Positions 25,265-34,682 of a stretch of 64,000 nucleotides of DNA are shown in pieces. The number at the start of each line of letters is the position of its first letter. Position 1 is the first letter of the stretch. Below the pieces are notes generated by a model, which was not told the DNA's origin, did no database searches, and saw nothing but the letters and a program-made list of their open reading frames with translations. The position numbers and the translations under genes are program-made. The stretch comes from Rubrobacter marinus (GTDB lineage: Bacteria; Actinomycetota; Rubrobacteria; Rubrobacterales; Rubrobacteraceae), in contig NZ_CP045121.1 in the NCBI RefSeq assembly GCF_011492965.1, positions 124,001 to 188,000 on the forward strand, written 5' to 3'.

Positions 25265-26032
25265 ATGGAGTGGAACGCGGCGGAGTACGAGGTGCTCGCC
25301 GCCCCGATGACGGGGTGGGGGGCGAGGCTCCTGGGGCGCGTCGGGCTTCGGGGGGACGAGGCCGCGTTGGACGCCGGGTGCGGCACGGGCCGGGTGACGG
25401 AGATGCTTCTGGAGAGGTTGCCGGAGGGGTCCGTGCTCGCGGTAGATGCTTCGGCGGCGATGGTCGAGGCGGCGCGGGGGCGCTTCGCCGGGGATCGGAG
25501 GGTTCGGGTGGAGCGCGTCGACCTTCTGGAGCTCGAGGTGGCGGAGCCCGTGGACCTCGTCCTCTCGACCGCGACTTTTCATTGGATCCACGACCACGAG
25601 CGGCTCTTCGGGAGGCTCGCGGCCGCCCTGAAGCCGGGGGGGCGGCTCGTCGCGCAGTGCGGCGGCTACGGGAACATCTCCCGGGTGCGGGCCGTAGCGA
25701 GGGAGGTTATGGAGGAGGAGCGGTTCCGCCCTTACTTCGAGGGCTGGGAGGACCCGTGGAACTTCGCCGGCGAGGGCGAGACGAGGGCGCGGCTCGAAGA
25801 TGCGGGGTTCGGGGAGGTCGAGGTCTGGACCCACGACGAGCCCACCGGGTTCGGCTCCTTCGGGGAGCTCGCGCGCTACTTGAAGACCGTCGTGCTCGGC
25901 CGGCACCTGGAGGCGCTGCCGGAGGGGGAGGACGATGCTTTCGTGGGCCGGGTTGCGTCGCGCCTCGGCGAGGAGGGGGCGCTCGTGGTGGATTACGCGC
26001 GGCTGAACATCCTCGCCCGGAGGGTGGCGTAG
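25265..26032 (+). CDS. SAM-dependent methyltransferase, trans-aconitate methyltransferase-like
   Basis: 255 aa from ATG 25265. The class I methyltransferase fold is clear: motif I ALDAGCGTGRVTEMLLERLP, an acidic loop LAVDASAAMVEAAR, and motif IV-V LVLSTATFHWIHDHERLF followed by LKPGGRLVAQCGG. The FHWIxDH segment is typical of Tam-like enzymes that methylate small carboxylic acids. The substrate is not determined. It is divergent from the iclR-type gene, sharing its regulatory region, and overlaps the next methyltransferase in a TAGTG junction. Confidence 0.85.
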   Translation: MEWNAAEYEVLAAPMTGWGARLLGRVGLRGDEAALDAGCGTGRVTEMLLERLPEGSVLAVDASAAMVEAARGRFAGDRRVRVERVDLLELEVAEPVDLVLSTATFHWIHDHERLFGRLAAALKPGGRLVAQCGGYGNISRVRAVAREVMEEERFRPYFEGWEDPWNFAGEGETRARLEDAGFGEVEVWTHDEPTGFGSFGELARYLKTVVLGRHLEALPEGEDDAFVGRVASRLGEEGALVVDYARLNILARRVA

Positions 26033-26748
26033 TGCTCGGGATCGGGGAGGTCTTCGACTCGGCCGCGCCGGGTTACGACCGGGCGCGCCGGATGCTCGTC
26101 CCCGGGTTCGACGGCTTCTACGGGGCGGCGGTGGAGAGCATCCCCTTCGGCGCGGACGAGCCCCTGCGGGTGCTGGACCTCGGGGCGGGGACGGGGCTCC
26201 TGAGCGCGATGGTAGCCGGGCGGTTCCCCCGCTCGCGCGTGACGCTCGTGGACCTCTCGGTGGAGATGCTGCGGGTGGCGCGGCGTCGCTTCGCCGGGGA
26301 GCCCGGACGCTTCGAGTTCCGCGTCCTGGACCACGCGCGCAAGCCCCTGCCCGGGAGGCCGCGCGCGTACGACGTCGTGGTCTCTGCGCTCTCGATCCAC
26401 CACCTCACGCATGGCGACAAGAGGGAGCTCTTCGAGAAGGTCCACGGCGCTCTGGCGGGCGGCGGCTGGTTCGTCAACGCGGACCAGGTCCTCGGCCCGA
26501 CCCCCGAGGCGGAGAGGGAGTACGGGGAGGACTGGCTGCGCCGGGTGCGGCTAGCAGGCGCGAGCGACGGCGACCTGGCCGCCGCGCTCGCGCGCATGAA
26601 GGCCGACAAGAACGCCACCCTGGAGGCGCAGACGACCTGGCTCGAGGAGGCCGGCTTCGCGCCGGTGGAGAGTTTTTACGAGGACGGCCGCTTCGCGGTG
26701 TACGGCGGCCTCAAGGGTAAGAGAAGAAAGGAAGAAACGCATGGCTAA
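26032..26748 (+). CDS. SAM-dependent methyltransferase
   Basis: 238 aa, GTG start inside the stop of the preceding gene (TAGTG), so translation is coupled. Motif I is [20 protein letters not shown], the acidic loop is [18 protein letters not shown], and motif IV is [18 protein letters not shown], followed by [13 protein letters not shown]. The substrate is unknown; the layout resembles small-molecule or quinone-type methyltransferases. The last codons overlap the leuC start by 8 nt, so this pair and leuCD may be one transcript even though the functions are unrelated. Confidence 0.87.
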   Translation: MLGIGEVFDSAAPGYDRARRMLVPGFDGFYGAAVESIPFGADEPLRVLDLGAGTGLLSAMVAGRFPRSRVTLVDLSVEMLRVARRRFAGEPGRFEFRVLDHARKPLPGRPRAYDVVVSALSIHHLTHGDKRELFEKVHGALAGGGWFVNADQVLGPTPEAEREYGEDWLRRVRLAGASDGDLAAALARMKADKNATLEAQTTWLEEAGFAPVESFYEDGRFAVYGGLKGKRRKEETHG

Positions 26749-28147
26749 CAGCCCGAAGACGCTCTTCGAGAAGCTCTGGGACCGGCACGTGGTCCGGAGC
26801 GTTGCGGGGGAGCCGGATCTCCTCTACGTAGACCTCCACCTCGTCCACGAGGTGACGAGCCCGCAGGCCTTCGAGGGCCTGAGGCTCGCGGGGCGCGAGG
26901 TGCGCAGGCCCGACCTCACCTACGCGACGATGGACCACAACGTCCCGACGAGCGCCGTAGGCTTGCCGATAAAGGACGAGGTCTCCGCCAAGCAGATGGA
27001 GGCCCTGAAGAAAAACTGCGCCGAGTTCGGCATAACCCTCAACGAGTGGGGGGCCATCGGGCAGGGCATCGTACACGTCATCGGCCCGGAGATGGGCCTG
27101 ACGCAGCCCGGCCTCACCGTCGTCTGCGGCGACTCGCACACCGCGACGCACGGCGCCTTCGGCGCGCTCGCGTTCGGGATCGGGACGAGCGAGGTCGAGC
27201 ACGTGCTGGCGACCCAGACCCTGCCGCAGCGCAAGCCGAAGACGATGGCCGTGACGATAGAGGGCGAGCTTCCCGCGGGCGTCTCCGCCAAGGACCTCAT
27301 GCTCGGTATCTTGAACCGGATCGGGACCGGCGGCGGGGTCGGGCACGTCATCGAGTACCGGGGCGAGGCGATCCGTAGCCTCTCCATGGAGGGCCGCATG
27401 ACGATCTGCAACATGTCCATCGAGGGCGGCGCCCGCGCGGGCCTGATCGCCCCCGACGAGACCACCTACTCGTACCTCGAGGGCCGCGAGCACGCCCCGA
27501 AGGGCGAGGACTGGGACCGGGCCGTGGAGGACTGGAAGACCCTCGGGACCGACGAGGGCGCACGGTTCGACAAGGAGGTCGTGATACAGGCCGAGGACCT
27601 CGTCCCGTACGTCTCCTGGGGGACGACCCCGGCGCAGACCGTCGGCCTCGACGACGTCGTCCCCGAGCCGAAGAACGACGGGCACCGCAGGGCCCTGAAG
27701 TACATGGACCTCACGCCCGGCACCCCCATAAAGGAGATAGAGGTCGACACCGTCTTCCTCGGCTCCTGCACCAACGCCCGCATCGAGGACCTGAGGGCGG
27801 CGGCCGAGGTGCTGCGCGGCCACAAGGTGAAGGAGGGCATCCGGGCGATGGTCGTCCCCGGCTCGATGCGCGTGAAGCAGCAGGCCGAGGAGGAGGGCCT
27901 CGACGAAGTCTTCAAAGAGGCCGGCTTCGACTGGCGGAACGCCGGCTGCTCGATGTGCCTCGGGATGAACCCGGACATCCTTCAGCCCCAGGAGCGTTGC
28001 GCCTCGACCTCGAACCGCAACTTCGAGGGCCGTCAGGGCAAGGGAGGCAGGACGCACCTCGTCAGCCCGGTCGTCGCCGCGGCGACGGCGGTCATGGGAA
28101 GGTTCGCCTCCCCCAGCGAACTCGGCGTCCCCGTGGAGGTGAACTAA
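26741..28147 (+). CDS. leuC: 3-isopropylmalate dehydratase, large subunit
   Basis: 468 aa aconitase-superfamily subunit that, with LeuD, isomerises 2- to 3-isopropylmalate in leucine synthesis. It binds a [4Fe-4S] cluster. The cluster cysteines appear in [14 protein letters not shown] and [13 protein letters not shown], with a third in [16 protein letters not shown]. The sequence is complete and closely follows the family (CSDSHT/TAx[23 protein letters not shown]). It overlaps leuD by one base (TAATG). The rest of the leu pathway is outside the window. Confidence 0.97.
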   Translation: MANSPKTLFEKLWDRHVVRSVAGEPDLLYVDLHLVHEVTSPQAFEGLRLAGREVRRPDLTYATMDHNVPTSAVGLPIKDEVSAKQMEALKKNCAEFGITLNEWGAIGQGIVHVIGPEMGLTQPGLTVVCGDSHTATHGAFGALAFGIGTSEVEHVLATQTLPQRKPKTMAVTIEGELPAGVSAKDLMLGILNRIGTGGGVGHVIEYRGEAIRSLSMEGRMTICNMSIEGGARAGLIAPDETTYSYLEGREHAPKGEDWDRAVEDWKTLGTDEGARFDKEVVIQAEDLVPYVSWGTTPAQTVGLDDVVPEPKNDGHRRALKYMDLTPGTPIKEIEVDTVFLGSCTNARIEDLRAAAEVLRGHKVKEGIRAMVVPGSMRVKQQAEEEGLDEVFKEAGFDWRNAGCSMCLGMNPDILQPQERCASTSNRNFEGRQGKGGRTHLVSPVVAAATAVMGRFASPSELGVPVEVN

Positions 28148-28734
28148 TGCAGGCTGTCGAAAGGGTAGTAGGGAAGGCGCTCCCGCTCGGCTGGAGCGAC
28201 GTGGATACCGACCAGATCGTGCCGAGCGACGCCCTCAAGCGCATAGAGCGGACCGGCTTCGGCCAGTTTCTGTTCTCGCAGTGGCGCGAAGATCCCGAGT
28301 TCGTCATGAACAAGGCCGAGCACGAGGACGCGGTCATCCTCATCGCCGGCGAGAACTTCGGCTCGGGTTCCAGCCGCGAGCACGCGCCCTGGGCGATCCA
28401 GGACTACGGCTTCGGCGCCGTCATAGCGCCGTCCTTCGCCGACATCTTCAAGAACAACTGCTCGAAGATAGGGCTGCTCGCCGTCGAGCTGCCGGAGGAG
28501 GCCGTCGAGAAGCTCCTCGAAGCCGTGCGCGAGGACCCGGCCACCGAGATCACCGTCGAGCTCACCGAGCGCGTCGTCACCGGCCCCAACGTCTACGAGA
28601 CGTTCGAGATGGACGACTTCACCCGCCAGCGCCTCATGGAGGGCCTCGACGACATCAGCCTGACGCTGACCCACGAGGACGACCTCGAAGCCTTCGAGAA
28701 GGGCCGCCCGAGCTACCTGCCGAAGGTGTTCTAA
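28147..28734 (+). CDS. leuD: 3-isopropylmalate dehydratase, small subunit
   Basis: 195 aa partner of LeuC. The swivel-domain signature GENFGSGSSREHAPWAIQDY is intact, as are DVDTDQIVPSDALKRIERTG and IAPSFADIFKNNCSKIGLL. The ATG overlaps the leuC stop, ensuring equimolar translation. The minus-strand Mrr gene follows only 10 nt downstream, so transcription from leuCD runs against it unless a terminator hidden in that gene acts. Confidence 0.97.
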   Translation: MQAVERVVGKALPLGWSDVDTDQIVPSDALKRIERTGFGQFLFSQWREDPEFVMNKAEHEDAVILIAGENFGSGSSREHAPWAIQDYGFGAVIAPSFADIFKNNCSKIGLLAVELPEEAVEKLLEAVREDPATEITVELTERVVTGPNVYETFEMDDFTRQRLMEGLDDISLTLTHEDDLEAFEKGRPSYLPKVF

Positions 28735-28744
28735 TGTTTGGGGA

Positions 28745-29656
28745 CTACGCCTCCGTGAAGTAGTCTGAGTCGACGCGCTTGATCTCGTACGACGATTCGA
28801 CCGCGGTGCCGACGTCGTGGTCAATCATCAGTCCTGCAAGTGTCTCGCCGTCGATTAGAACGACGCTGCTCTCGATCGCGGAGGCGTAGTCCCTGGCCTG
28901 CTTGGAGAAGTCGGAGGTGGTTATGAAGATGCCTTTCCTGGCTTTCTGTCCCTGCAAAGCTCCGACGAACTTCTGTATCTCCGGGCGGCCTACGGTCCCC
29001 TCCCACCGTTTGGCCTGGATGTAGATTACGTCTAGACCGAGGCGGTCCTCGTTGATCACTCCGTCTATTCCCTCGTCACCGCTCTTGCCGAGAACCTCGC
29101 CCGCATCTTTCCTCGTACCGCCGTAACCCATCTTCACTAATACCTCTACAACCAGACTTTCAAAGAAGCTTGGCGAGCAGCCCTTGATCTGCTGCAGTAA
29201 CTCCGTCGCCAAGCTGTCCCGGATGGTTTGGTAGGCGTCCTCGATCGCTTCCACCGGGGTTTGTTTTCCTGCTTCTTCTGGGATCGTAGTTGGCTTGGAC
29301 ACGGTCTCGCTGCTCCCCGCAAGAAACGCAACGAACTCCGGGTAGCGTTGCAGGAGCTTTGTGTCAATCTTTTCGGGGTTTTCCTTCAGCACGGAGAGCC
29401 CGCGGGCCGTGATCTTCGAGTAACCCCGTCGCGGCTTCTCAATGAGCCCAGCCTTCTTCATGTAGGTACTCGCCCAGCCTACGCGGCTGTCGAAGGTTGG
29501 GTACCTGCCACTCGGTAGAAGCTCCGGGCGTTCCGCCTTACTCAAGTCGAAGCGAGCCGCCAACACTTCGACGATCTCTCGGAGGTCATGCTCCTTCCCG
29601 TCTGAGACGAATTGCAGCAACGGAAGCATAATGGTTTGGTAGTCCGGGATAGTCAC
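28745..29656 (-). CDS. mrr: Mrr-type modification-dependent restriction endonuclease
   Basis: 303 aa from GTG 29656. An N-terminal winged-helix Mrr_N domain (MLPLLQFVSDGKEHDLREI, KAGLIEKPRRGYSKITARG) precedes the catalytic domain (SFFESLVVEVLVKMGYGG). Its PD-(D/E)xK-like core includes GIDGVINED and DVIYIQAKRWEG (Gln-x-Lys), then EIQKFVGALQGQKARKGIFI. Mrr enzymes cut DNA carrying foreign methylation. The sequence is visibly less GC-rich than its neighbours and adjoins a broken oxidoreductase gene, which suggests acquisition by transfer. Confidence 0.92.
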   Translation of the reverse strand: MTIPDYQTIMLPLLQFVSDGKEHDLREIVEVLAARFDLSKAERPELLPSGRYPTFDSRVGWASTYMKKAGLIEKPRRGYSKITARGLSVLKENPEKIDTKLLQRYPEFVAFLAGSSETVSKPTTIPEEAGKQTPVEAIEDAYQTIRDSLATELLQQIKGCSPSFFESLVVEVLVKMGYGGTRKDAGEVLGKSGDEGIDGVINEDRLGLDVIYIQAKRWEGTVGRPEIQKFVGALQGQKARKGIFITTSDFSKQARDYASAIESSVVLIDGETLAGLMIDHDVGTAVESSYEIKRVDSDYFTEA

Positions 29657-29725
29657 GCACCCCAGTTTACGGGGCGCTGCAGCCCGCCGCTCGCAAACGG
29701 CGATTGTCCAAAGGGAGGGAGCACG

Positions 29726-30128
29726 GTGCTTGAAGTCGCTTTGATGATCGAGGGCCAGAACGGCATCGACTGGCCGAGCTGGCAGCGCCTGGGGCGCGCC
29801 GCCGAGGACCTCGGTCTCGCGGCCCTGTACCGCTCGGACCACTCCACCAACCCCACCGGCCCTTACCTCGACGCCCTGGAGCTGTGGTTCTCCCTGACCT
29901 GGCTGGCGGCGAACACGGAGCGCATAGGGTTCGGCCCGCTCGTCTCGCCGGTCACTTTCCGGCACCCGGTCGTCACGGCCTGGCAGGCCTCTAGGTGGAC
30001 AGTTTGGCCGGCGGGCGGCTGGCCGCCTCTAGGAGGCTGGGGTGGAGCGGGTCATGCTGCAGTGGCTGGAGGTGGACAACGTGGACTGCTTGGAGGCCAT
30101 GTCCCACTCTGTCCTGCCGCAACTGTAG
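29726..30128 (+). pseudogene. LLM-class flavin-dependent oxidoreductase, internally deleted
   Basis: The first about 90 residues from GTG 29726 (ALMIEGQNGIDWPSWQRLGR, LYRSDHSTNPTGPYLDALEL, GFGPLVSPVTFRHPV) are the N-terminus of a luciferase-like, probably F420-dependent oxidoreductase. Frame-shifted remnants VDSLAGGRL and then ERVMLQWLEVDN ... AMSHSVLPQL with a TAG at 30126-30128 are the extreme C-terminus. Only about 35 nt separate the two ends, so roughly 150-180 residues of barrel are gone. Copies of CCTCTAGG at about 29988 and 30021 flank part of the remaining middle. This is real decay, unlike the single-base breaks elsewhere. Confidence 0.8.
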
Positions 30129-30187
30129 CGCCGGCGCCCTCCCTCGCCGCGCCCTACGCCCCGCTTCGGCGGCGGACCGGCACGTAG

Positions 30188-30217
30188 AAGGGCCCCGCCG
30201 ATTCCGGCGGGGCCCTT
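30188..30217. terminator. Bidirectional hairpin between convergent genes
   Basis: AAGGGCCCCGCCG (30188-30200) pairs with CGGCGGGGCCCTT (30205-30217), a perfect 13-bp stem with a 4-nt loop. It lies between the LLM pseudogene (plus) and the catalase gene (minus). In both directions the A/T ends could give a weak U tract. Confidence 0.75.
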
Positions 30218-30237
30218 CGTCCGACGCTAGGTTCGTG

Positions 30238-32010
30238 CTACCCGTTGGACCTGGAGGGCTGCATGCTGCTCGCGCTGTAGGCCGCGCCGTTGCCGGCGGA
30301 GCCGTTCGTGCTCTCCTCGTCCGCCCGCATGACGTGGACGGAGCCGGTCATCTGCTCGCCGCTAAGCTCGCGGGGCGGGTTGTTGCCGAGGTTGGAGAGG
30401 CGCCTCTGGTCCTCGTCCGTGAGCCTCTGCTTGGGGAGCGGCTCGAGGTGCGCGACGTCCGCAGCCTTTACGCCGAGGCCCTCGCCGACGCGGTTGCCGT
30501 AGTCGTCGTCGACGAGGAAGAAGTGCCAGACCATCCGCTCCTGGATGTGGCGGTCGCACTGGCCGAGCAGGTCGATCATGTTGAAGACCAGATCGTCGCG
30601 CTCCCAGTCCATCATGAGCTTGTACCGGTCGGCGGCCTGCGCGTAGTCGTTGGTGCGCGGGATGCGCTTGCGCGTCAGGCGCCCCTCGATGACCGGGCCC
30701 TGCTCGTCGTGCGTCGGGTAGTCGGCCTCGCGGAGGCCGCCCAGGGTGCTCGGCTCGTAGTTCGTGTGCGGGCTCTGCCCCTCCCCGAGGTCGACGTAGT
30801 ACTCCATCTGGCCGCCGCGCTGGTTTGTGGCCGGGCGGACGCGGGGCTGGTTGATGGGGAGCTGCAGGTAGTTCGGGCCGACGCGGTAGCGCTGGGTATC
30901 CGAGTAGCTGAAGGTCCTGCCGACGAGCATCTTGTCGTCGGAGAAGTCGAGGCCGTCGACGAGGACGCCGGTGCCGAAGGCGATCTGCTCGTTCTCGTTG
31001 AAGTGGTCCCGGATGTTGCGGTCGAGCACCATGCGGCCGACCGGGAGGAGCGGGAAGCGGTCCTCGGGCCAGACCTTCGTGTCGTCGAGCGGGTCGAAGT
31101 CCAGCTCGGGGTGCTCGTCGTCGGACATGACCTGGACCTGAAGCTCCCACTCGGGATAGTCGCCGCGGTCGATGGCGTCCATGAGGTCCTTGGTCGCGTG
31201 GCCGAGGTCGGTCGCCTGTATGGCGTTCGCCTGCTCCTGCGTGAGCGCCTTGACGCCGGCCTTAGGCTGGAAGTGGTACTTCACGAGCACGGTCTCGCCA
31301 TTTTCGTTGACCATCTTGTACGTGTTCACCCCGAAGCCCTGCATGTGGCGGTAGTCCGACGGGATGCCGCGCGGGCTGAACAGGTGGGTGAGCATGTGCA
31401 TCGACTCCGGGGTCTGGCTCATGAAGTCGAAGATGCGGTTCGGCTCCTGCCGGAAGGTCACGGGGTCGGGCTTGAGGGAGTGGATGACGTCGGGGAACTT
31501 GATCGCATCCCGGATAAAGAAGACCGCGATGTTGTTCCCGACGAGGTCCCAGTTGCCGTCCTCGGTCCGGAACTTGACCGCAAACCCCCTCGGGTCGCGC
31601 GCCGTCTCCGCCGAGTCGCGCCCGCCGATAACGGTCGAGAAGCGGATCGTGACCGGGGTCTTCTCGCCCTCCTTCTGGAAGAGCTTGGCCCGCGTGTACT
31701 TCGAGGCGGGCTCGTCGCCTATCTTGCCGTAGGCCTCGAAGTAGCCGTGCGCCACGGCCCCGCGGGCGTGCACCACGCGCTCCGGGATGCGCTCGCGGTC
31801 GAAGTGGCTGATCTTCTCGAGAAACTGGTAGTTCTCGAGCGTCGCCGGACCGCGCGCCCCGACGGTGCGCTGATTCTGGTTGTCGTAGACCGGATGGCCC
31901 TGGCGGTTGGTCAAGACGTTCTGATCCTCCACCGTCGTTTCCTCCGGCCTGCCGTTGGCTCTCTCGCTCAGCGTCTTGCCTTTCTTCCTCGCCGTCACTA
32001 CGGGACCCAT
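30238..32010 (-). CDS. katA: Haem catalase (monofunctional)
   Basis: 590 aa, decomposes H2O2 to water and oxygen. The active-site region [20 protein letters not shown] contains the catalytic His81, with the partner Asn in [17 protein letters not shown]. The haem-ligand tyrosine is in [15 protein letters not shown]. The rest of the sequence ([21 protein letters not shown] and [20 protein letters not shown]) is canonical. A hydrophilic tail of about 30 residues beyond the core ([13 protein letters not shown]) has no known role. The start ATG 32010 has a poor ribosome site; an in-frame GTG 12 nt downstream is an alternative. Supports strong oxidative-stress defence. Confidence 0.96.
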   Translation of the reverse strand: MGPVVTARKKGKTLSERANGRPEETTVEDQNVLTNRQGHPVYDNQNQRTVGARGPATLENYQFLEKISHFDRERIPERVVHARGAVAHGYFEAYGKIGDEPASKYTRAKLFQKEGEKTPVTIRFSTVIGGRDSAETARDPRGFAVKFRTEDGNWDLVGNNIAVFFIRDAIKFPDVIHSLKPDPVTFRQEPNRIFDFMSQTPESMHMLTHLFSPRGIPSDYRHMQGFGVNTYKMVNENGETVLVKYHFQPKAGVKALTQEQANAIQATDLGHATKDLMDAIDRGDYPEWELQVQVMSDDEHPELDFDPLDDTKVWPEDRFPLLPVGRMVLDRNIRDHFNENEQIAFGTGVLVDGLDFSDDKMLVGRTFSYSDTQRYRVGPNYLQLPINQPRVRPATNQRGGQMEYYVDLGEGQSPHTNYEPSTLGGLREADYPTHDEQGPVIEGRLTRKRIPRTNDYAQAADRYKLMMDWERDDLVFNMIDLLGQCDRHIQERMVWHFFLVDDDYGNRVGEGLGVKAADVAHLEPLPKQRLTDEDQRRLSNLGNNPPRELSGEQMTGSVHVMRADEESTNGSAGNGAAYSASSMQPSRSNG

Positions 32011-32078
32011 CCTAAACTAGGAATAGGAAGAAATCTTGAGTGTACATCGGACCCCGACAGGTTTTCCCCGACACCACG

Positions 32079-32113
32079 AGAGGCCCGGCCCGGATGATCC
32101 GGGCCGGGCCTCT
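32079..32113. terminator. Perfect 17-bp hairpin after the RlpA-like gene
   Basis: AGAGGCCCGGCCCGGAT (32079-32095) pairs with 32097-32113 around a single base. It lies downstream of the minus-strand RlpA-like gene and upstream of katA, so it most likely ends the former. No long U tract follows. Confidence 0.65.
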
Positions 32114-32166
32114 GCTTGCTCCCGACGGCGCCCGAGAGGCCCCCGCCGGAAGGGACTAGCCTTAGG

Positions 32167-32625
32167 CTAGTTCAGTACGTTGACCTCGACCGGGGCGCTG
32201 CCGGCGGCGGTGAGGCCGATGGCCTCCGCGGCACCCTGCGAGAGGTCCAGGTCGCGGCCCGCGACGTACGGCCCGCGGTCGTTGACGGTGACGTTGACGG
32301 AGCTGCCGCCGTAGCTAACCTCGAGCTGCGTGCCGAGCGGCATCGTCTTGTGGGCGGCGGTGTAGCCCTCCGGGTCGAACGGCTCGCCCGAGGCCGTCGG
32401 CGAACCGGCGAGCTCGTAGCCGTAGTAGGACGCCACCATGACGTCGCCCGCGCCGTACTGCGAAGCGCCGTACTGCGACTCGCCGCCGTACTGCGAGGAG
32501 CCGTAGCTCCAGTAGTACCAGTAGCTGTCCGCCTTCATCTTGCCCGCGACCGTGAACGACGCCAGGAACAGCGCCGCCCCGAGAGCCGCGACGATCAACA
32601 CCTTCTTCAAACCGGGTATAGCCAA
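32167..32625 (-). CDS. RlpA-like exported double-psi beta-barrel protein
   Basis: 152 aa from TTG 32625, chosen because AGAGGGGGACC lies just upstream (TTG 32649 is the other option). An N-terminal hydrophobic segment (KKVLIVAALGAALFLASFTV) acts as signal or anchor. Next is a short Tyr/Gly/Ser/Gln repeat (SSQYGGESQYGASQYG), then the barrel: ASYYGYELAGSPTASGEPFD, AHKTMPLGTQLEV, VNDRGPYVAGRDLDLS. These match RlpA, whose Pseudomonas member cleaves peptide-free glycan strands; the DRGPY aspartate is intact. The protein probably acts in wall turnover. Its leader is long and structured. Confidence 0.87.
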   Translation of the reverse strand: MAIPGLKKVLIVAALGAALFLASFTVAGKMKADSYWYYWSYGSSQYGGESQYGASQYGAGDVMVASYYGYELAGSPTASGEPFDPEGYTAAHKTMPLGTQLEVSYGGSSVNVTVNDRGPYVAGRDLDLSQGAAEAIGLTAAGSAPVEVNVLN

Positions 32626-32649
32626 AATGGTCCCCCTCTTTGCATTCAA

Positions 32650-32960
32650 ACAGCAAACATCTCATATGCTCCGGCACACGCCGGAGAACAGCGTCCCCTA
32701 CGGGAGGTACGCATTCTTCTCCTTATTCGCTTGCAATCCTAAAGAGGCTACTCGGAGCCCCCCTCCTAGTAGGACGGCGAGAAAGTAACAGCTTCGCAAC
32801 GTTTCGACAACGTCCGATACACCCTTCGGTGCAGCGCCGCTGCTACCTTAGCCCTGCAAATGCAAGGAAAAACAGGCCCATACGAAAACCGGAATCTTAA
32901 TATTTCTTAACATAAAAAGGGCTGGTTTCGCAATGTGCCGGGGGTGTAGCCGCCTGCGTG
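32650..32960 (-). ncRNA. Long structured 5' leader of the RlpA-like gene, class unassigned
   Basis: About 300 nt with no gene, clearly AT-richer than the genome at its distal end (32880-32935). On the minus strand TTGCGA at about 32930-32935, followed by TATGTTAAGAAATATTAAGA, is a likely promoter. Between it and the start are several hairpins: 32669-32686 (perfect 7 bp, loop of 4), 32691-32712, 32748-32772 and 32831-32843. The loop and purine-rich segments do not match a riboswitch class I can name. Actinobacterial genes for wall hydrolases are often under c-di-AMP riboswitches, but the ydaO signature blocks were not found. Confidence 0.5.
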
Positions 32961-32982
32961 GCCGAGGGGGCGGTCCCTTTCG

Positions 32983-33636
32983 TCAGGGGGTGCCGAGGCG
33001 GTTCAGGGGCCAGAAGCGCAGGGAGGGTTCCCCGATCAGGTTCTCCGTGGGCACGGGGCCGAAGTATCGGGAGTCGTGGGAGTTGGCCCTGTTGTCGCCC
33101 AGGACGAAGACGTGGTCCTCGGGGACGAACATGGGGCCGAAGGAGTTCACGCCGGGCGGGGCCTTACGGCGGGCACCGTCGCGTCCCTCGCCGCCTCCCC
33201 GGTCGTCCTTCGAGAGGTAGGGCTCGTTCTGGGGCTCGCCGTTCACCTTGAGGACGCCGCGGTCGACGTGGACCACGTCCCCGGGGAGGCCGACGACGCG
33301 CTTGACGAGCCGCTCCCCCTTGCCCTTCTTCTCGACGCCCTTGAAGACGACGAGGTCGCCCCTGTCCGGGTTCGTGAGGTCGTAGGCGAGCTTGTTGGTC
33401 AGCATGCGGTCCTTGGGCTGGAGGGTCGGGGCCATGCTCTTCGAGGGGACGCGCATCGGCTCGGCCACGAAGGGCCGAACCACCCCGAAGACGAGATTAA
33501 AGGCCACGACCAGCATCAAGAGGAGATCCCAGGACGACTTGTGCCTTCCGTAGAGGCTCTTCGCCTTCGGGAGGAAGTCTTCACTCCCGGCCTTGCTGCT
33601 GGTCGAGAACCGACCGTAGAAGTCGTTTCGATCCAC
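32983..33636 (-). CDS. Signal peptidase I, third and divergent copy
   Basis: 217 aa from GTG 33636. A longer hydrophilic N-terminus (residues 1-35) precedes one membrane helix (DLLLMLVVAFNLVFGVV). The nucleophile is Ser67 in RVPSKSMAPTL, the general base Lys112 in LVKRVVGLPGD, and box E is LGDNRANSHDSR. Compared with the tandem pair at 9.6-10.8 kb it has a charged insertion (KDDRGGGEGRDGARRK) before box E. A TATCCT hexamer 9 nt before the GTG hints at a leaderless message. All three copies appear catalytically competent. Confidence 0.94.
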   Translation of the reverse strand: MDRNDFYGRFSTSSKAGSEDFLPKAKSLYGRHKSSWDLLLMLVVAFNLVFGVVRPFVAEPMRVPSKSMAPTLQPKDRMLTNKLAYDLTNPDRGDLVVFKGVEKKGKGERLVKRVVGLPGDVVHVDRGVLKVNGEPQNEPYLSKDDRGGGEGRDGARRKAPPGVNSFGPMFVPEDHVFVLGDNRANSHDSRYFGPVPTENLIGEPSLRFWPLNRLGTP

Positions 33637-33810
33637 GACGAGGGAGGATACCGCACATGTGGAGGCCTGTAGCGGACCGCGCCGCAGATGGTGTGGCGCG
33701 GGACGTTAGCTTTCAGTCTTCGAGCATGCATAGACACGGTTCGTGCAGGGGTTTTCGGGCGAAGCCGCGCGGAGGGGGGCCGGAGCGGGCCGGCCCCCGA
33801 GAGGGTCCCC

Positions 33811-34602
33811 CTAGTCGCGCACCTCGATCTCCACCTTGCCGTCGTAGAAGCACAGGTGGTCCCGGACCTTCTGGGCTTCGGGGAGGGGCTCCGGGTAGTA
33901 CCAGGCGGCGTCCTCGATCGTCTCGCCGCCGGCGTTCAGCGAGCGGTACGAGGCGATGCCCTTGTACGGGCAGACCGTCCGCGTCTCGCTCGGGGTGAGG
34001 TGCTCCATGGCGACGTCCTCCGGCGGGATGTAGAAGCGGACGGGCAGCCCGGTCTCGAAGAGGAGCATCGGCCTCTGCGTCTCGGCGATCACCGCGCCGT
34101 TCGCGGTGACCTTTACGCTCCGGGAGCTCCGGAGGACGTCCACGCGGTGGTAGGGGTCGTGGGGGTGTCCGAACGTCTCCTCGTCCTCCTCCAGCCACCG
34201 GTCCATCTTGTCCCCGTAGAAGGCGGCGTGACCGGCGATGGGCGGGGCGGAGGGGAGGGGGTTCTCGTAGGTCCACACGGCGTTCTCGGCGACCCGGTCG
34301 CCGACGCGGACGGAGCGGTAGGAGGCGTCGCCCTTGAAGGGGCAGTGGGTCGTGTGGTCCGTCCCTTCGAGGAGGTCACCGCGGAGGTCCTCCTCGGGGA
34401 AGTAGTAGACGGGGAGGTGGCCCGTCTCGTGCAGGATCTTGACGGATCGGCTGTCCGCGACGGGCTCGCCGTTGAAGACGGCCCGGACGCGCTTCTCGGT
34501 CTCCTCCAGGTACAGGACGTGCCCGTCGGGGGCCGTCACCTCGAAGTTGAACCGGCCGGTGCTCTCCTTGCCGAAGGGGCCCTTCCCGAGCGTCAGCGCC
34601 AT
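33811..34602 (-). CDS. DUF427 protein with two copies of the domain
   Basis: 263 aa. The sequence contains two related domains, about residues 20-110 and 140-245. Each has the pattern of a short beta sheet, the motif (Y/F)(F/Y)(F/I)P-E-D (VYYFPEEDLRGDLLEGTDHT and VRFYIPPEDVAMEHLTPSET), then a C-P-x-K-G segment (THCPFKGDASYRSV and TVCPYKGIASYRSL) and a tryptophan-bearing end (ENAVWTYENPLP and EDAAWYYPEPLP). The conserved C-P-(F/Y)-K-G cysteines suggest a metal or redox role, but no activity is established. Cytoplasmic, no signal peptide. Confidence 0.87.
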   Translation of the reverse strand: MALTLGKGPFGKESTGRFNFEVTAPDGHVLYLEETEKRVRAVFNGEPVADSRSVKILHETGHLPVYYFPEEDLRGDLLEGTDHTTHCPFKGDASYRSVRVGDRVAENAVWTYENPLPSAPPIAGHAAFYGDKMDRWLEEDEETFGHPHDPYHRVDVLRSSRSVKVTANGAVIAETQRPMLLFETGLPVRFYIPPEDVAMEHLTPSETRTVCPYKGIASYRSLNAGGETIEDAAWYYPEPLPEAQKVRDHLCFYDGKVEIEVRD

Positions 34603-34655
34603 CGTGCCCTCCTTGAGGTAGCGGTCTTGTCACTATGGTACACCCGGTTTTGCAA

Positions 34656-34682
34656 GGGCTTGTCCGGCGGGCTTGTCCGGCG
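34656..34682 (+). repeat. Two perfect tandem copies of a 13-nt unit
   Basis: GGGCTTGTCCGGC is repeated twice in direct succession in the divergent DUF427/DUF3616 intergenic space, followed by a palindrome TCCGGC-GCG-GCCGGA (34676-34690). It could be a regulator site. Confidence 0.6.

Noticed and set aside
32650..32960. A c-di-AMP (ydaO) riboswitch upstream of the RlpA-like gene
   Set aside because: Only isolated short similarities (GGGGGACC, CCTCCCGTAGG) were found, and both are explained by the ribosome site and a simple hairpin.
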